Position numbers and translations under genes: made by a program. 64,000 nucleotides of DNA, taken from Phaseolus vulgaris (Eukaryota > Streptophyta > Magnoliopsida > Fabales > Fabaceae). Position 1 is the first letter of the stretch; each line of letters begins with the position of its first letter. The notes below the pieces were generated by a model. It saw only the letters and a program-made list of their open reading frames with translations, was not told the origin of the DNA and made no database searches. Shown here piece by piece: positions 11,715 through 22,597 of this stretch. The DNA is taken from assembly GCF_000499845.2 (NCBI RefSeq), contig NC_023750.2, forward strand, positions 35,211,285 to 35,275,284, written 5' to 3'.

Positions 11715-12828
11715 TGTTATAATTGATGGCTTTAAACTAGAGGGGTGGTGAATTGTTTAAAGAGAGTTTTCGCAAACTTTTAAGCCAAGAATAAAATTTC
11801 TTCAAGAAACAAATGATAAGAAATTCAGTTTGCCAAAACACAAAGCAAAAACAACAGCACCAGAAAAACAATCGCTTGTTTCGCAGAAACAATCGGTTGT
11901 TTATACCAGTTTGCAAATATTAAAACTGAATTTAAAGAGATTAAGGAGAGAGAGAATGCACACAGAGATTTATACTAGTTCACTCTAAACCCAGAGCTAC
12001 ATCCAGTCTTCTCAGAAACCACTGAGGAAATCCATTAAGCAATCAAACCTAGATCACTTACAACACAACCAAGAAAGTGACCTTGATCCCCTCAAGACAC
12101 ACACTTCTCTTGGCCAACACACCAACACTAAGAATGTTGATCTTGATCCCCTCAAGAACACACAACACTACTCAGCAAACACACAAAGATTCTTGTTCAA
12201 CAGATACAAGGATTACACTTGTTACAGAAGCAAATCTGAAATCAATACAAGCAGAAATCTTATCTCACACTCTTTGATCAATCTCAATCTCTAAGCAATC
12301 TCAACTTTTCAAAATCAGAATCTTGTAAAACTTAAATTTGTTTTACTATTTTATATCAAAGTTTGTTGTTTGTTATCAAATCTTAACAAACTCTTAATTG
12401 CCTTTAAAGATTGGTCAAAGCATTAAAAAATGGAGCGTAATCAGTTAGAAAATCATTTAATGCTCAGTCAAAGCACAAACCACTTTTCTGTTATGGTACC
12501 AAAACAAACAATCAGTTGTTTCATCGAATCAATCGGTTGTTTTGGTTTTAACAGCTCAACCATTTGAAAAACAGTTTCAACCTTTTCTCAAAACACCTAA
12601 GTATAAAACAATCGGTTGTTTCGACAAAACAATCGGTTGTTTTTCACTTAGTTTGAAAAACACTTTTCTTTTAAAAAGATTGAAAATGCCTATGCTTTGG
12701 ATTCAATCAAGAGTGGATTACATAAACAATCTACCCCAGATCCTATCTAAGACAGCTCAGCAGCCTAGCCTTCAACATCCTTCAAAGGATTTGGATTCTT
12801 CAAAGCTTGAACACCACTTGGTTCAACA
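11715..12828 (-). mobile_element. solo LTR A, copy 1
   Basis: On the minus strand it reads TGTTGAACCAAGTGG (from 12828) to ATTATAACA (ending 11715), about 1.1 kb. Flanks GAAAG (11710-11714) and GAAAA (12829-12833) are a 5-bp duplication with one mismatch. It contains six copies of a near-palindrome like AAACAATCGGTTGTTT, arranged as three close pairs. The same LTR occurs at 36255-37397 and, truncated, at 39695-40088. Layout and terminal CCCCTCTAGT resemble Sirevirus LTRs. No gag-pol is attached, so it is a solo LTR left by recombination. Confidence 0.85.
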
Positions 12829-12860
12829 GAAAACATCGTAAGGAAAAAAAAGGAAGTGGA

Positions 12861-12880
12861 GGGGGGGTGGGGTGGGGGGG
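12861..12880 (+). other. G-run cluster with quadruplex potential
   Basis: Runs of 7, 4 and 7 consecutive G separated by single T bases lie in LTR C near its 5' end (in LTR orientation). By composition the strand could fold into a G-quadruplex. That is a prediction, not an observation. Confidence 0.6.
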
Positions 12881-13337
12881 AAGATGTTTGATGGGTCTTA
12901 CATGTATAACTCGTAACCCGCATTGGCCAAGTATGGGACGGGGCGGGCTAGCGAAAAAAGGTTTTTTTTTCAACACCCTATTAATTTCATAAATCAAATT
13001 TCGGAAGCCAAAATAATTGTTCCATATCCTGGAAGGTAAAATAATTGTTTTGGAAAGATTCTTTTGGATTTTTTTTTTTTTTTTTGCATTATGGAATTCA
13101 CTTTTATATTATGGAAATTAAATCCTGAAATTGATGAGGTGCAAAAAGGAATTTTATGGGGTGTAGTAAGAAGCATCCTAATAAAAAAAATACAAACTTT
13201 TCTTATGTTGATTGGTCCGTAGGCCCATGGGCCAGCACTTATGCGGGGCTGACAAGCAAATTCAGCCAACATCACTCAACTTGACCTACATTTTATGGGC
13301 CAAATGTGGGACAAACAATCTTGTATTGCCACCCCTA

Positions 13338-14318
13338 TCTAGAAGTGGGTTGAATAGAATTTGTAGACTCTTTTTTTCTACAATCTAGACTAGACCATCT
13401 AACACAAACAAAGCAAACAACACAACAAAGATTTATACTAGTTCACCCCAAAATGTAGGCTACATCCAATTCTCCATTAAGAAGACAACTTAAGAGGTTT
13501 CATTAATAGAAAAAAAATTATTACAACGAGTACATCAACCTCTTTAGGTTAACACAATGCACCAATCACTCTAAGTTACAAATAAGTAAACAAATCACTC
13601 CTGGGTTAACCTGTCTTAATCTCCTCCTGAAACCAAAACTACTCAAGATAACAAAGAAACACTCTTAGAGAGAGCACAACTAAAGCTCACAAGGGTAAAA
13701 GTTCACATAGCGAAAAATTATAGAGTTTTGCTCACAACCCAAAACCCCTACTTAGTAGATAAGAACAATGAAACTTTGTAAATAGATGTTATATGTAGCT
13801 TGTGTGTCTTCAACATTCTCTTTGTTCTCTTTATATAGACTTCTAAAGATGATTGTTCATCCTAAATTTTGTTTCAGTATTTGCTTAAAAACATATCTTC
13901 ATCTTTATTGCAGTAGACACTCAAAAAATAAAAAACTTCTTATCTAATTGAGTTTAACGCTTTATACATCAACCTATGCTTTTAGAAAAATTTTAAAGAT
14001 ATACGAAATATATAACAATTAAAGAAGATATCTCAATAATCAAATAATAAAGAGTTTTCTTATGAATATATCTTATAGTAGTTGACATTGAATTCATTTC
14101 AAAACATAACTTTGTGTTTGTTGGAACTAATCTTTTACATAGACATTTAATTATTTTTTTATCTATAAATAAAAGGATCTTTATGGCTTAATCACAATTG
14201 TAATTAAAGACATAGGATAGAAATTGTAACATAACTAGAGATCGTCCATCGATTAGAACAATGAACTTCTATGTAATATTCATATGCACATAAAACACTT
14301 TGTTAGTATATATATTAT
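13338..14318 (-). repeat. LTR-like sequence D (Sirevirus-like, diverged)
   Basis: On the minus strand this resembles the 3' half of the LTR A family. Around 13430-13460 it has ACTAGTATAAATC, the counterpart of the GAACCAGTATAAA string in other LTRs here, and GTAGGCTACATCC parallels GAGCTACATCCAG. The boundary CACTCTAGAAG (10309-10319) joins directly to 13346 once the hAT element is removed, so D was in place before the hAT insertion. The far end is unclear because solo LTR E interrupts it and similarity fades; D may continue after 15495. Confidence 0.45.
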
Positions 14319-15489
14319 TGATAAGTGTCATATTTCAGTAATATTTATATTAAAAGACAGACGCTTATGGATTTTTTTTGGATAAAATAACTATAATTTA
14401 ATCCCTAATTTATGAATTTAAACTTTTTTACATATTTTGTGATTATAATATAAATAAGAACAATTTATTTCTAAATTTGTGTTAATTTCAGGATTTTAGG
14501 GAAAAATGAAGATGAAAGGGCGAAAGGAGAATAAACAAAATAAAAAGGGAAAGTTGGAACGCTGATTCAACTCGCCTAAGCCAAAAGCATTTCAAAGGAA
14601 CTCACCCAAGCGAGCCAAATCTCGCCCAAGCGAGCCCAGGCGAGATCACTCTAGAGAAGTTGAGCCTTTTCTCGCCCAACTTGCTTAGGCGAGCCCGATC
14701 ACGTCAGGTGAGGAGTTACTTAACCCAAGACCAACTAGGTGGTTAAATATGAGGAGTGAGGCATGACCCTAGACATAAGGAGATAGAAAATCATAGAGGA
14801 GATAGCCGTCAAGGAAAAACATCCTGGATCTTCTTTTATTGTTTTTCATGCTTGTAATGGCCAACATGAGTGGCTAATTCTACCCTTTGGGATGAGAGTA
14901 ATCTATTCAAACTCTTATGTATTGAGGTGATATTTAAATATAATATTTTTTTTCTTGATTGATGATTAGTGTTGTCATTTTATTCTTAACGCTTTTATCA
15001 TGATTTGATCCTTAGATTTAACTGGAAAGTACCTTTAAGTATTTGATCTAAATTATAATGCTTAACATATTTGGATTTTAGGAATAGATTTGAAATGCTA
15101 ATATGAACATCTGCTCGTAACGATAAGTTTTTATAAATGCGAGGAATCAATATTTAGGATACTTTCTTAATAATTTTATATGCGAGGAATCAATATAAAT
15201 GAATTTTATATGGGCATCAATATCAATCAAGAATATTATAATGTTTTTCAAAATACAAAAGAGTTAGAAGGATGAACCCCCAATCCCAATTTTCTCAATT
15301 GAATCAACAACTCTTTACTTTGCTTTATTTACATTCTTGTAATCTCATACACAACAAACTTTTACTTATAGTTTTCTATTTAATGAATCTTATACTTGAG
15401 AATTCAACTGTTCCTTGTCGGTTCAATATCCGTCCTTAGGGACACATTATTACTTCTGACACGGTACATTTTCCATAAAAGAGTAATCA
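14319..15489 (+). mobile_element. solo LTR E with perfect 5-bp duplication
   Basis: The sequence runs from TGATAAGTGTC to GAGTAATCA (TG...CA, 1171 bp) and is flanked by ATTAT on both sides (14314-14318 and 15490-15494). It contains the short repeated string CGCCCAAGCGAGC and relatives at about 14590-14700, followed by a leader-like CGGTTCAATATCCG near its end. This style is familiar from Athila/gypsy-like LTRs of legumes. No coding sequence is attached, so it is a solo LTR. Lineage assignment is inference. Confidence 0.7.
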
Positions 15490-16970
15490 ATTATACCTTA
15501 TAGTGTTTGTCATCAATCTCATAGACTATTTATATACATAAGATCATCTAATGGGATCTTAGACCATCTAAAAGTGACTAGACCCTGTAATGTCTCAACA
15601 AAGTCACGGATAGCAAAGAAGATATTGGAGATTGTACACTCAAACTTATGTACAATTGAGAATCCAACAGTAAATCCATTCAATAATTTATTCAAAACTT
15701 ATCTGCAATAAAAGGGTTATCAATAATAATGAAAATGAAAGGGGGTTGAGATTGTTTTGCAAAAAAATAAAGTAGTCAATTGAAAAACAATAAAAGAGGC
15801 AGGTTGACTCTCAAACTTTTTCACCAATGAATTCATCATCAGTTGATAAATATATTATTCATTCAATCATTTAAACAAAATTGAATTGACCAAACATGTG
15901 TCAGCCAAAGACAATTGAATCTCATTAATGAAACATGTGTCCACTAAATTATTCAGTACGTTACTCGTCTTCATGCATCTACTCGTAAGGTTTTTAATTT
16001 TTTACCTCGTGAATCAAGTGTGCAAGAGATTGTTCAGAAAACTAAACAAGATTTTAGTTAAATACATAATTGAATCATCAACATATGTTAAAAAACAAGT
16101 CTCAAAACACCAATTAAACTTAGAAAAAGACAAAATATTTAGCACACTAAGATATTAAAGAACAAAAAATTATTTGAACTAAATCTTATAATTCATTGTG
16201 AAATTACAAGAGAATCAACCCAAAGTATTTTAGTCTTCCATGCGAAAGCAAAACGAAAGAAATACAAAGAAGAAAAAAAAAAAAACTAAGATCTACGATG
16301 CTCTGTTTTTCAAACGTCATTGTGATGCTCTAAAGTTTCATGATTTCTCCTTAAAGCTTGCATCTTTTTATAAGTTTCTTTTTTTTTCTCCAAGGATCTC
16401 AGAATAATATTTTGGTTCAGATATTTTTCATAATTTCTCAATTTCCAATTTTTCAGAATTCTCGGATTTTGTTTCCTATAATCGCAAACTCTGTTTCTTG
16501 CCATCTTAGAAATTGATTTGCTTCAAATTCTATTTATGAGATATTGTAGATTTATTCTCTTATTCTTCTCCTCAGATTTTGTTTTTCACTTTGATTCAAA
16601 TAAGCAACTTGGACTTTTTCTTGTTTCGGAACATTCGCAGTGTTAGGAACTTCCTTCAGACTGACTATTCATGTAACAATTAGATCGTCTAGTCAAACTG
16701 TCTATTATGAGAAATATTATACCATTTATTGTGTCTAAAACAGAAGATTAGCATAATTAATAATTAAGGCTAAAATAAACTCAATTAGATGAATCTTAAT
16801 TAAAAAAGTGGGTTTATTCATGATTACAATCCAAGAATATGTTATTAAAGCTTTAAAGTGTAAGTAAAATTATGTTCATCAATGACTTTAATAGAAAGAC
16901 ATGTGTGCATTTCTTGAACTATAAATCAAAAGCTTGTGATACCTTCAAAAAGTTGAAAAAAATAAAGGTT
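15490..16970. other. AT-rich non-coding interval, probably old LTR sequence
   Basis: No gene was supported. Strings such as GATCATCTAATGGGATC and GACCATCTAAAAGTGACTAG (15540-15585) recall motifs in LTR-like sequence D, so part may be D continued beyond LTR E. A minus-strand frame at 16310-16504 is lysine-rich and low-complexity and is probably not a gene. Confidence 0.35.
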
Positions 16971-16974
16971 TGAA

Positions 16975-17021
16975 TATATATATATATATAAAGAGAGAGA
17001 GAGAGAGAAAGAAAGAGAGAG
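16975..17021. repeat. (TA)n(GA)n microsatellite
   Basis: A run of TA units passes directly into a run of GA units with a few A insertions. It is an ordinary compound microsatellite at the edge of the Copia remnant. Confidence 0.95.
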
Positions 17022-17029
17022 AAGGGGAC

Positions 17030-18600
17030 AATAATACATCAATTGTACAAACTTCGTTGAGTAGCACTGAAAGGAAAAGCAAACAATCATGGATATGGAG
17101 AGATGTATCTTGAAGGCTAACTAGATACCTAGAAAAATCTGGAGGGGAATGAGACCATCAAATCAACATCTCAAAATTTTTAGGGGTATATCTTATGTCC
17201 ATGTACCAAATCAACAAAGAAAGAAATGTGTTGATAAAGGAGAGAAATGTGTGTTTATTAGATATTGCACAAATTCAAAAGCATATAAATTATACAATTA
17301 AAAAAAGATTATTAGTCTAAACGTGACATTTGATGAAGAAGGAATATGGAATTGAAATCCAAAAGTTGACAATGGTGATTCTAGACAATTATGTAGAGCA
17401 GAATGAACAAACATAACCAACTCTTGTTGAGTTAAAGACAACTAGAAGATCACATATAATGAAGAAGACCTATCAAATTGGTGAATTATATTGTGAACAA
17501 TGATAATGACCCATATGATGAAGAAATTATCAATTTTGCTTTATTTAAAGATTGTTAGCCAATGACTTTTGAAAAATCTACAAAAGATCAAAATTGGAAA
17601 AGTCATGGATGTTAAAATTCATGCAATAAAAAAGAATGACACACGAGAGCTGACAAATTGTTCAGTTGATAAGAAGTTGATTGGTGTGAGGTGGGTTTAG
17701 ACAACTAAGTAAAATCTAGTGGTAAGATTGATTGTTTTAAAGCAAAATTGGTGGTAAAGGAGTACAAGTAGAAATCATACATTGATTATTTTGAGGTATT
17801 TGCTTCTGTTTCAATATTAGATACAATTTTTAAGATACTCAACTTAAAATAATTGCAAGATATACCAAATGGATATCAAGTATATTTTTTAGAATGGTAC
17901 TTTGGAAGAAGGAGTATATTTTGAGCAACCCACAAGTTATGTGATTGAGGTTAAGGAAGATAAAGTGTACAAATTGAAGAAACATGGTGTGATTTGAAGG
18001 AGGCACCAAAGGTTAAGTACAAGAAGATTGATTCATTCATACTTTATGAAAATTTGAGCATACTTTATATATTAAATTTACTGAATCCAAATATACTTTT
18101 TATTGTGTGTCTTTAATATTCATGATTTAATCTTTACTAGCAATGATTTCAAGATGGTTACAAAGTTTAAAGAGGCTATGTCAAGTCATTTTAAAATGAC
18201 ATATTTAGACCTAATTTTCTACTTTCTAGGCATTGGAGTCAGTCAATACGATTCTAGAATTTTCATATATAAGAAGAAATATGTTTGTGATATTCTAATG
18301 AAGTTTAACATGGAAAATTCAAATTCACTATCCACACTAGTTGAGGAAAAATTGAAGTTGATAATATAGTAGATTCAACCTAGTACAACGGTTTTATTTG
18401 AAGTAGGATTTGCCTAGCATATACCTGGAAGAATCATGCATGTATCATTTGTAAAGAATTAAAAAAAATTGTGTTACAAAGTACTTTGACCAAAAGAGTT
18501 TTATGTTAACAAAATAAAACTTTTCGCTATACCGATAGGGATTGAACAGAAAATGTAGAAACACGGAAAAAACACATAAGATATGCGTTTCATCTTGAAA
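17030..18600 (+). pseudogene. Copia polyprotein remnant, integrase end to RNase H
   Basis: Three-frame reading recovers the second half of a Copia polyprotein in order. Integrase C-terminal motifs (TIMDMERCIL, then HVPNQQRKK and GEKCVFIRYCTNSKAYKLYN) lie at 17080-17310, with VTFDEEGIW at 17325-17350. Reverse transcriptase follows from about 17530 (ALFKDC...PMTFEKSTKDQNW) through IDYFEVFASVS to the palm segment around 18120-18360 (LIFTSNDFKMVTKFKEAM...YFLGIGVSQ). RNase H traces (NVETRK, then RYAFHL) lie at 18555-18600. Many stops and frameshifts make it clearly dead. It continues the remnant at 9600-10306. Confidence 0.8.
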
Positions 18601-19213
18601 ATTAAACATTATAATTATTTAATGCATTTCATGAAGCTCATAAAAATGCATTATCATGCATTGCGGAATACAACAAATGATGAATTATTGAATAATGTTT
18701 TTTTTTTTAAATTCCTTCTTTCATGTTTCCGTAAGCCAAACTTTATTCAAGTAACTTGGAAGTTGAAGGATGCATGGAACTCCAAGGAAATTGCAGAATA
18801 TAGTATCAGTCACCACAAAACTTGGTTTACGCGTTAGAAGACTTCACTCACACACGTCACAGATCATTATGAAGACCTAAGTAAACCAAAAAATTATGTG
18901 GCAATATCAGAGAGCCTTAATTTGTTTTATACATTTGGTCCATGTATTAAAACATCAACTTAAATTAACATAAGTTCACACTTTATTTTCTTCTGTCATG
19001 TACGAAACTTCTTAGCTTATGTTTGGAGAAAAAAAATATGTTCATAACTAGTCAACTAGTTCATCATATGTCAAACTTAAAATGAATTATTTTAGGACAA
19101 TTACTCATAATTTGCCAAGAAACTTTTAGGTTGAAACCATTCAATTACCTAGAATTCAGGATCTCAGCTGGGTCATTAAAAATCTATAAAATTGTAAATT
19201 TAACTTGTTTAAT
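18601..19213. other. non-coding interval
   Basis: No gene or repeat boundary could be assigned. An 85-codon frame at 18583-18837 begins inside the RNase H remnant and has no recognisable domain. Confidence 0.35.
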
Positions 19214-19651
19214 GGTTATACATATTTCATTAAATAAAAACTAATTTTAAAAATAAAAAATAATTAATTACTATATTCACTAAATTAATTACTATTTCAA
19301 AGACTAAAAGAATTATTAATATCTAAAATAGTTTTAATTATTAATAAATAATTTTTAACTTGATATTAATTAGTTACAACAAAAATTAGCTACCTATTTT
19401 AGAATACATGATAGCTAATTAATTCTAAATTAATATTTAATTTAATTAATAATTAATTTATAATATAAAGTAATTAATAAATAAAATCAAGTTAAAAATT
19501 ATTTTATAAATTTTTATTAATAATATAAACTATTTTAAATACCAATAATTTTTTTAATTTATAAAATAATATCTAACTTCTTCAATATAATAAATAATTA
19601 AATTTTTATTTTTAAATTAGTTGCTATTTAATTATTTTTTAATGATATATA
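19214..19651. mobile_element. AT-rich foldback element (MITE-like)
   Basis: The left and right halves are inverted copies around a centre near 19420. For example AAATAATTTTTAACTTGAT on the left is mirrored by ATCAAGTTAAAAATTATTT on the right, and CTAAAATAGTTTTAATTATTAAT by a close reverse complement near 19530. Outer strings GTTATACATATTTCATTAAA and TTTAATGATATATAAC also mirror each other. No coding capacity. Superfamily not assigned. Confidence 0.6.
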
Positions 19652-19749
19652 ACACTCATATATTATATAGTATTAATATTTTTTTAAGTAAATTATTTAG
19701 TGGTTCATAATCTTCATTCGCAACTACATTGTGATGTGATATTTATATA

Positions 19750-20324
19750 TGTACTATAGATATAGATGAGTCTACATAGTATCTGAAACTAGTTATACAA
19801 TTGTTAACGTGTTGGTGATCTTTCAAATTCCTTCAAGTCTCCTTCTTTCAATGTTGATGCTCGGTTGGACGGGGGATGTACATGCGATTACACTCCGACG
19901 CTCAAGTCAATGCTATGATTTTGGTATATTCTGTAAAGCTAATTAAAGCGTACCTTACACCTCCGCAGCAGAGGGTTTTATTTATAGTGCTGGTTATGGC
20001 CCTTGCCATGATGAGTGAGCCAGATATCAGTTATTGACTGATATGCATCGTGATCCTTGATTAATAGGGATGTATATTGGTATATAGAAATATTGGAATA
20101 TCTGGAGAATATTTGTAACATTTTTCAGTTAATCAGTATTTATCTTATTTGTCAGATATATTTCCCCCATATTTTGGGATACAAATGACTCATTAAATAC
20201 TATTGTAACTATCATTATTGTTATTTATTACATAAATTGAGGTGTTTTTTGACTCTGTCGGTCAGTCACCTGGTTTGAAAGTGGCTCATTCGGTCACCAG
20301 GTCTTCGTTTGGTACCGACCAGTA
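19750..20324 (-). mobile_element. solo LTR G, related to the LTR at 63433
   Basis: On the minus strand the segment GACTTGAAGGAATTTG...ATCACCAACACGTTAACAATTGT matches, with small differences, the 3' part of the gypsy-like LTR at 63433-63900 (GACTTGAAGGAATTTG...ATCACCGACACGTCAACAATTGT). Both then end in GTACA. The opposite end contains CGGTACC, as the other copy has CGGTACG. No gag-pol is attached. The 5' terminal TG is not preserved and a target duplication was not found, so this is an older copy. Confidence 0.65.
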
Positions 20325-20548
20325 TAATTTAAGGTAAAATAAGTTGGATGTAGTAGAAATATGTTAATTTTTTTAAAATGAAAAAAAGGAAGAATGTAAT
20401 AAATATATGTTATTTGAGTGTACTAGTATTCCATTACTTACAATCACACAAAATTTAATTTAAAAAACCATTCATCTATTGTTCCCAACTTCTATAGTTG
20501 TACCCACCAAGCATTCTTCTTTTGGATCCATAAGAAAACAACATTAAT

Positions 20549-21082
20549 TCAAACAACCATTTGGTTGGTGCACCAATTAACTGGAATGCCAATCACAACA
20601 TCACTCCCTGTAACTTCATTCTCAATTCCTCTACAATTCACCATCTTTATGTCTTTCTCTTGTTTTGTTTCTGCAGATAAATTATCCACAACCTTCACCC
20701 AGAAATGAATAACCCCGTTACGTCGACCCTCCCAGTTCCTCAAACCGTAACAAAACATTTGGGATAAAACATTATTATTTTTTCCAAAAAGTAAATCCGA
20801 AAGAGCAATCCTTGCTACCCCAACAGGACGAAATTCTTTGTATTTGTTGCATTGGACCTCAAACGTAAGAGATCTTGCATATGAAGGAACCTCTAACAAC
20901 AATTTCTCATTCCATGCATGCACTCCATCATCTCCATTCACCATTTTGGTTCTGCAACAATTCAAAGATTCTGCACGAACAACAACATTCATCTCTGCCA
21001 CTGAATTTCGATCCACACTTATGTTTTCTCCCGACATAATCGTGATCTCTAAGGTGAGTTGTTTGTGTTGCTTTGCCTCCAT
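20549..21082 (-). CDS. C2-domain protein, BAP/SRC2-like
   Basis: A 177-residue intronless frame. Residues about 8-125 form a C2 domain: LTLEITIMSGENI as the first strand, MNVVVRAES, then a WNEKLLLEVP strand and LTFEVQCNKYKEFRPVGVARIALSDLL. The C-terminal VIGIPVNW resembles the short conserved tail of small plant C2 proteins such as BON1-associated proteins, which bind phospholipid and restrain cell-death responses. The acidic loop residues usual for calcium binding look sparse, so binding may be calcium-independent. The frame is open upstream to an ATG at 21235, but that extension looks like translated 5' UTR, so I chose 21082. A foldback element lies upstream at 21508-21841. Confidence 0.75.
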   Translation of the reverse strand: MEAKQHKQLTLEITIMSGENISVDRNSVAEMNVVVRAESLNCCRTKMVNGDDGVHAWNEKLLLEVPSYARSLTFEVQCNKYKEFRPVGVARIALSDLLFGKNNNVLSQMFCYGLRNWEGRRNGVIHFWVKVVDNLSAETKQEKDIKMVNCRGIENEVTGSDVVIGIPVNWCTNQMVV

Positions 21083-21378
21083 ATCTATGGCACTTTTAGA
21101 AAGAGTGTAATGATTTTGAGTAGTGTTTGGGATGAAAGGATTGGATTTAAGTAGAGATTTTGGATATGAAGAAGTCTTAAGAAATGCAAAAGGGTGTTTG
21201 TTACGTAGCGTGTATAGAGAACCAGAGGTTGACATTGACCATCAATTTCTAGTGTTCCAACACACATATAAGAAGACTATGTAAACTCCTAGGAAATTTA
21301 ATTTTGGTCAGGCATTAAATATAATAATAATAATAATATAAAGATGTGAGTTTTTAAGTAGAAAATTAAAAGTGTTCT

Positions 21379-21390
21379 CTATATATAATT
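21379..21390 (-). promoter_or_regulatory. possible TATA box of the C2 gene
   Basis: The minus strand reads TTATATATAGAG here, about 300 bp upstream of the preferred ATG and 145 bp upstream of the alternative one. It fits a plant TATA box, but the region is AT-rich and chance is possible. Confidence 0.3.
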
Positions 21391-21507
21391 CTAAAATCAG
21401 AATATGAGTTCAATACTAAAATATATTATATCTGGATTGTTGTTGAATTCACTAATTTTTGCTCGCATGTTACAAAAACTGTTTTCACACCATATGTGCA
21501 CGGTTAT

Positions 21508-21841
21508 GACTAGAAAAAAATTATATTATGAAATAGAAATCAATTTTTAAAAATTAAAATAATTAATTATAATAATAATTAAATTAGAGGTTATTCTAGA
21601 AATTAAAAAACAAATTGGTTTCTAAATTAGTTTTTATTATTATTAAATAGTTTTTAAATTGGTATCTAATTAGCAACCAAGGTTTTAGATACCAATTTAG
21701 AAACTATTTAACAATAATATAAACTAATTTAGAAACCAATTTTTTATTTAGTTTCTAAAATGGTCTCAAATTTAGTTACTATTGTAACTAATTATTTTGG
21801 TCTCTAAAAATTGGTTTCTATTTCATGATTTTCTTATAGTG
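21508..21841. mobile_element. CACTA-type foldback MITE, 334 bp
   Basis: The whole unit is a long imperfect inverted repeat centred near 21675. Ends read GACTAGAAAAAAATTATATTATGA... and, inverted from the right, CACTATAAGAAAATCATGA..., so the right terminus is a typical CACTA end. It is flanked by a perfect 3-bp duplication, TAT (21505-21507 and 21842-21844), as CACTA transposases make. Internal arms repeat AAACCAATTT, AACTAATTTAGAAAC and similar. No coding sequence. It sits a few hundred bases upstream of the C2 gene start. Confidence 0.85.
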
Positions 21842-21844
21842 TAT

Positions 21845-22597
21845 ATTAAGTTTTTTTTTTCAATTTTGTAATTTTCATATAATTTTATGTACTTAAATAT
21901 TGATTACTTCAATTTGTATTGTTGAATATATACAAATAATCCAACAATACTAAAATAATATTATAATTAATTATTTCTATATTATTAAAAATTATAATAA
22001 CAGATAAAAAAACTAAATAATTAAAAAAAAATATAAGATAATAAAATAAAAACAAATAAAGTAAAAATTACAAACTAATTAAAGTCGTTTATGACTTATA
22101 AAACTTATAACATAGAAACTTATAAAATAAACTATTTTAAGTATGTTACCAAGTATTTCTTTTCTTTATCAAATTAGTTTATGGTAATCAGATATACTAA
22201 TAGTTAATTTACTAACGTTACTAAATATCTTCTAAATAAAATATTAAAATATAAAATAATTTTCTATTGATTATAATACCACCAATGTATATAAAGTGCA
22301 TTTCTTATATTAAAACAAATGGGTGAATTTGTGTTGTCGTGGATATTTTTACCCACATCTGTGTTTTCATATTTGGAGTTGCATGGGTAATTGTCAAGTA
22401 ATATGTTGAAGGTGCTTTTGACAATAAGAGTTGAAAGTGTGAACATGATTGTTATAGTTCTTATACTTGCTGGTCGTTACTCGTGGCCACTTGGTACGTG
22501 TTCCTTCCTACTCTTTCTATTGCAATTTCATGAATTATTTTAAGATTCTTTTCTTAGGACTAAAATATAATAATTATTGTAATAATAATTTCATGTA
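21845..22597. other. AT-rich non-coding interval
   Basis: Nothing could be supported. The sequence is dominated by A/T runs, with no domain-like frame. Confidence 0.5.

Larger units (their letters stand above)
10430..12902 (-). mobile_element. solo LTR C (interrupted by solo LTR A)
   Basis: In minus orientation the sequence starts TGTAAGACCC (12902) and ends GGGATGTTACA (10430), giving TG...CA termini with short imperfect inverted ends as in plant LTRs. A related copy in plus orientation begins at 30886, and the two align through a shared segment (about 11480-11660 against 31020-31180), including TTTTCAAACAGAGTAAGTT. LTR A splits it at 11714/12829. No internal domain follows, so it is a solo LTR. 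Flanking TTCAT and TGTAT match at only three of five bases, so the outer end near 12902 is uncertain. Gypsy (chromovirus-like) ancestry is a guess from the GGGATGTTACA end. Confidence 0.6.
10320..13337. mobile_element. hAT-like non-autonomous element with nested LTRs
   Basis: The ends are TTGGGGTGACAAT (10320) and ATTGCCACCCCTA (ending 13337), inverted copies matching at 11 of 13 positions. They are flanked by a perfect 8-bp direct duplication TCTAGAAG (10312-10319 and 13338-13345). Eight-base duplications and a (T)AGGGGTG-type terminus are hAT hallmarks. Removing the nested LTR C leaves about 545 bp without a transposase, so it is a MITE-sized derivative. Its interior has the GC-rich CCCGC/GCGGG strings often seen in such elements. 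Confidence 0.8.

Noticed and set aside
18583..18837. Stand-alone 85-codon gene
   Set aside because: Its first part overlaps RNase H traces of the Copia remnant and the rest has no family match.
21083..21235. N-terminal extension of the C2 protein
   Set aside because: The extension is open with an ATG, but its composition resembles translated leader and small C2 proteins of this type begin close to the domain.
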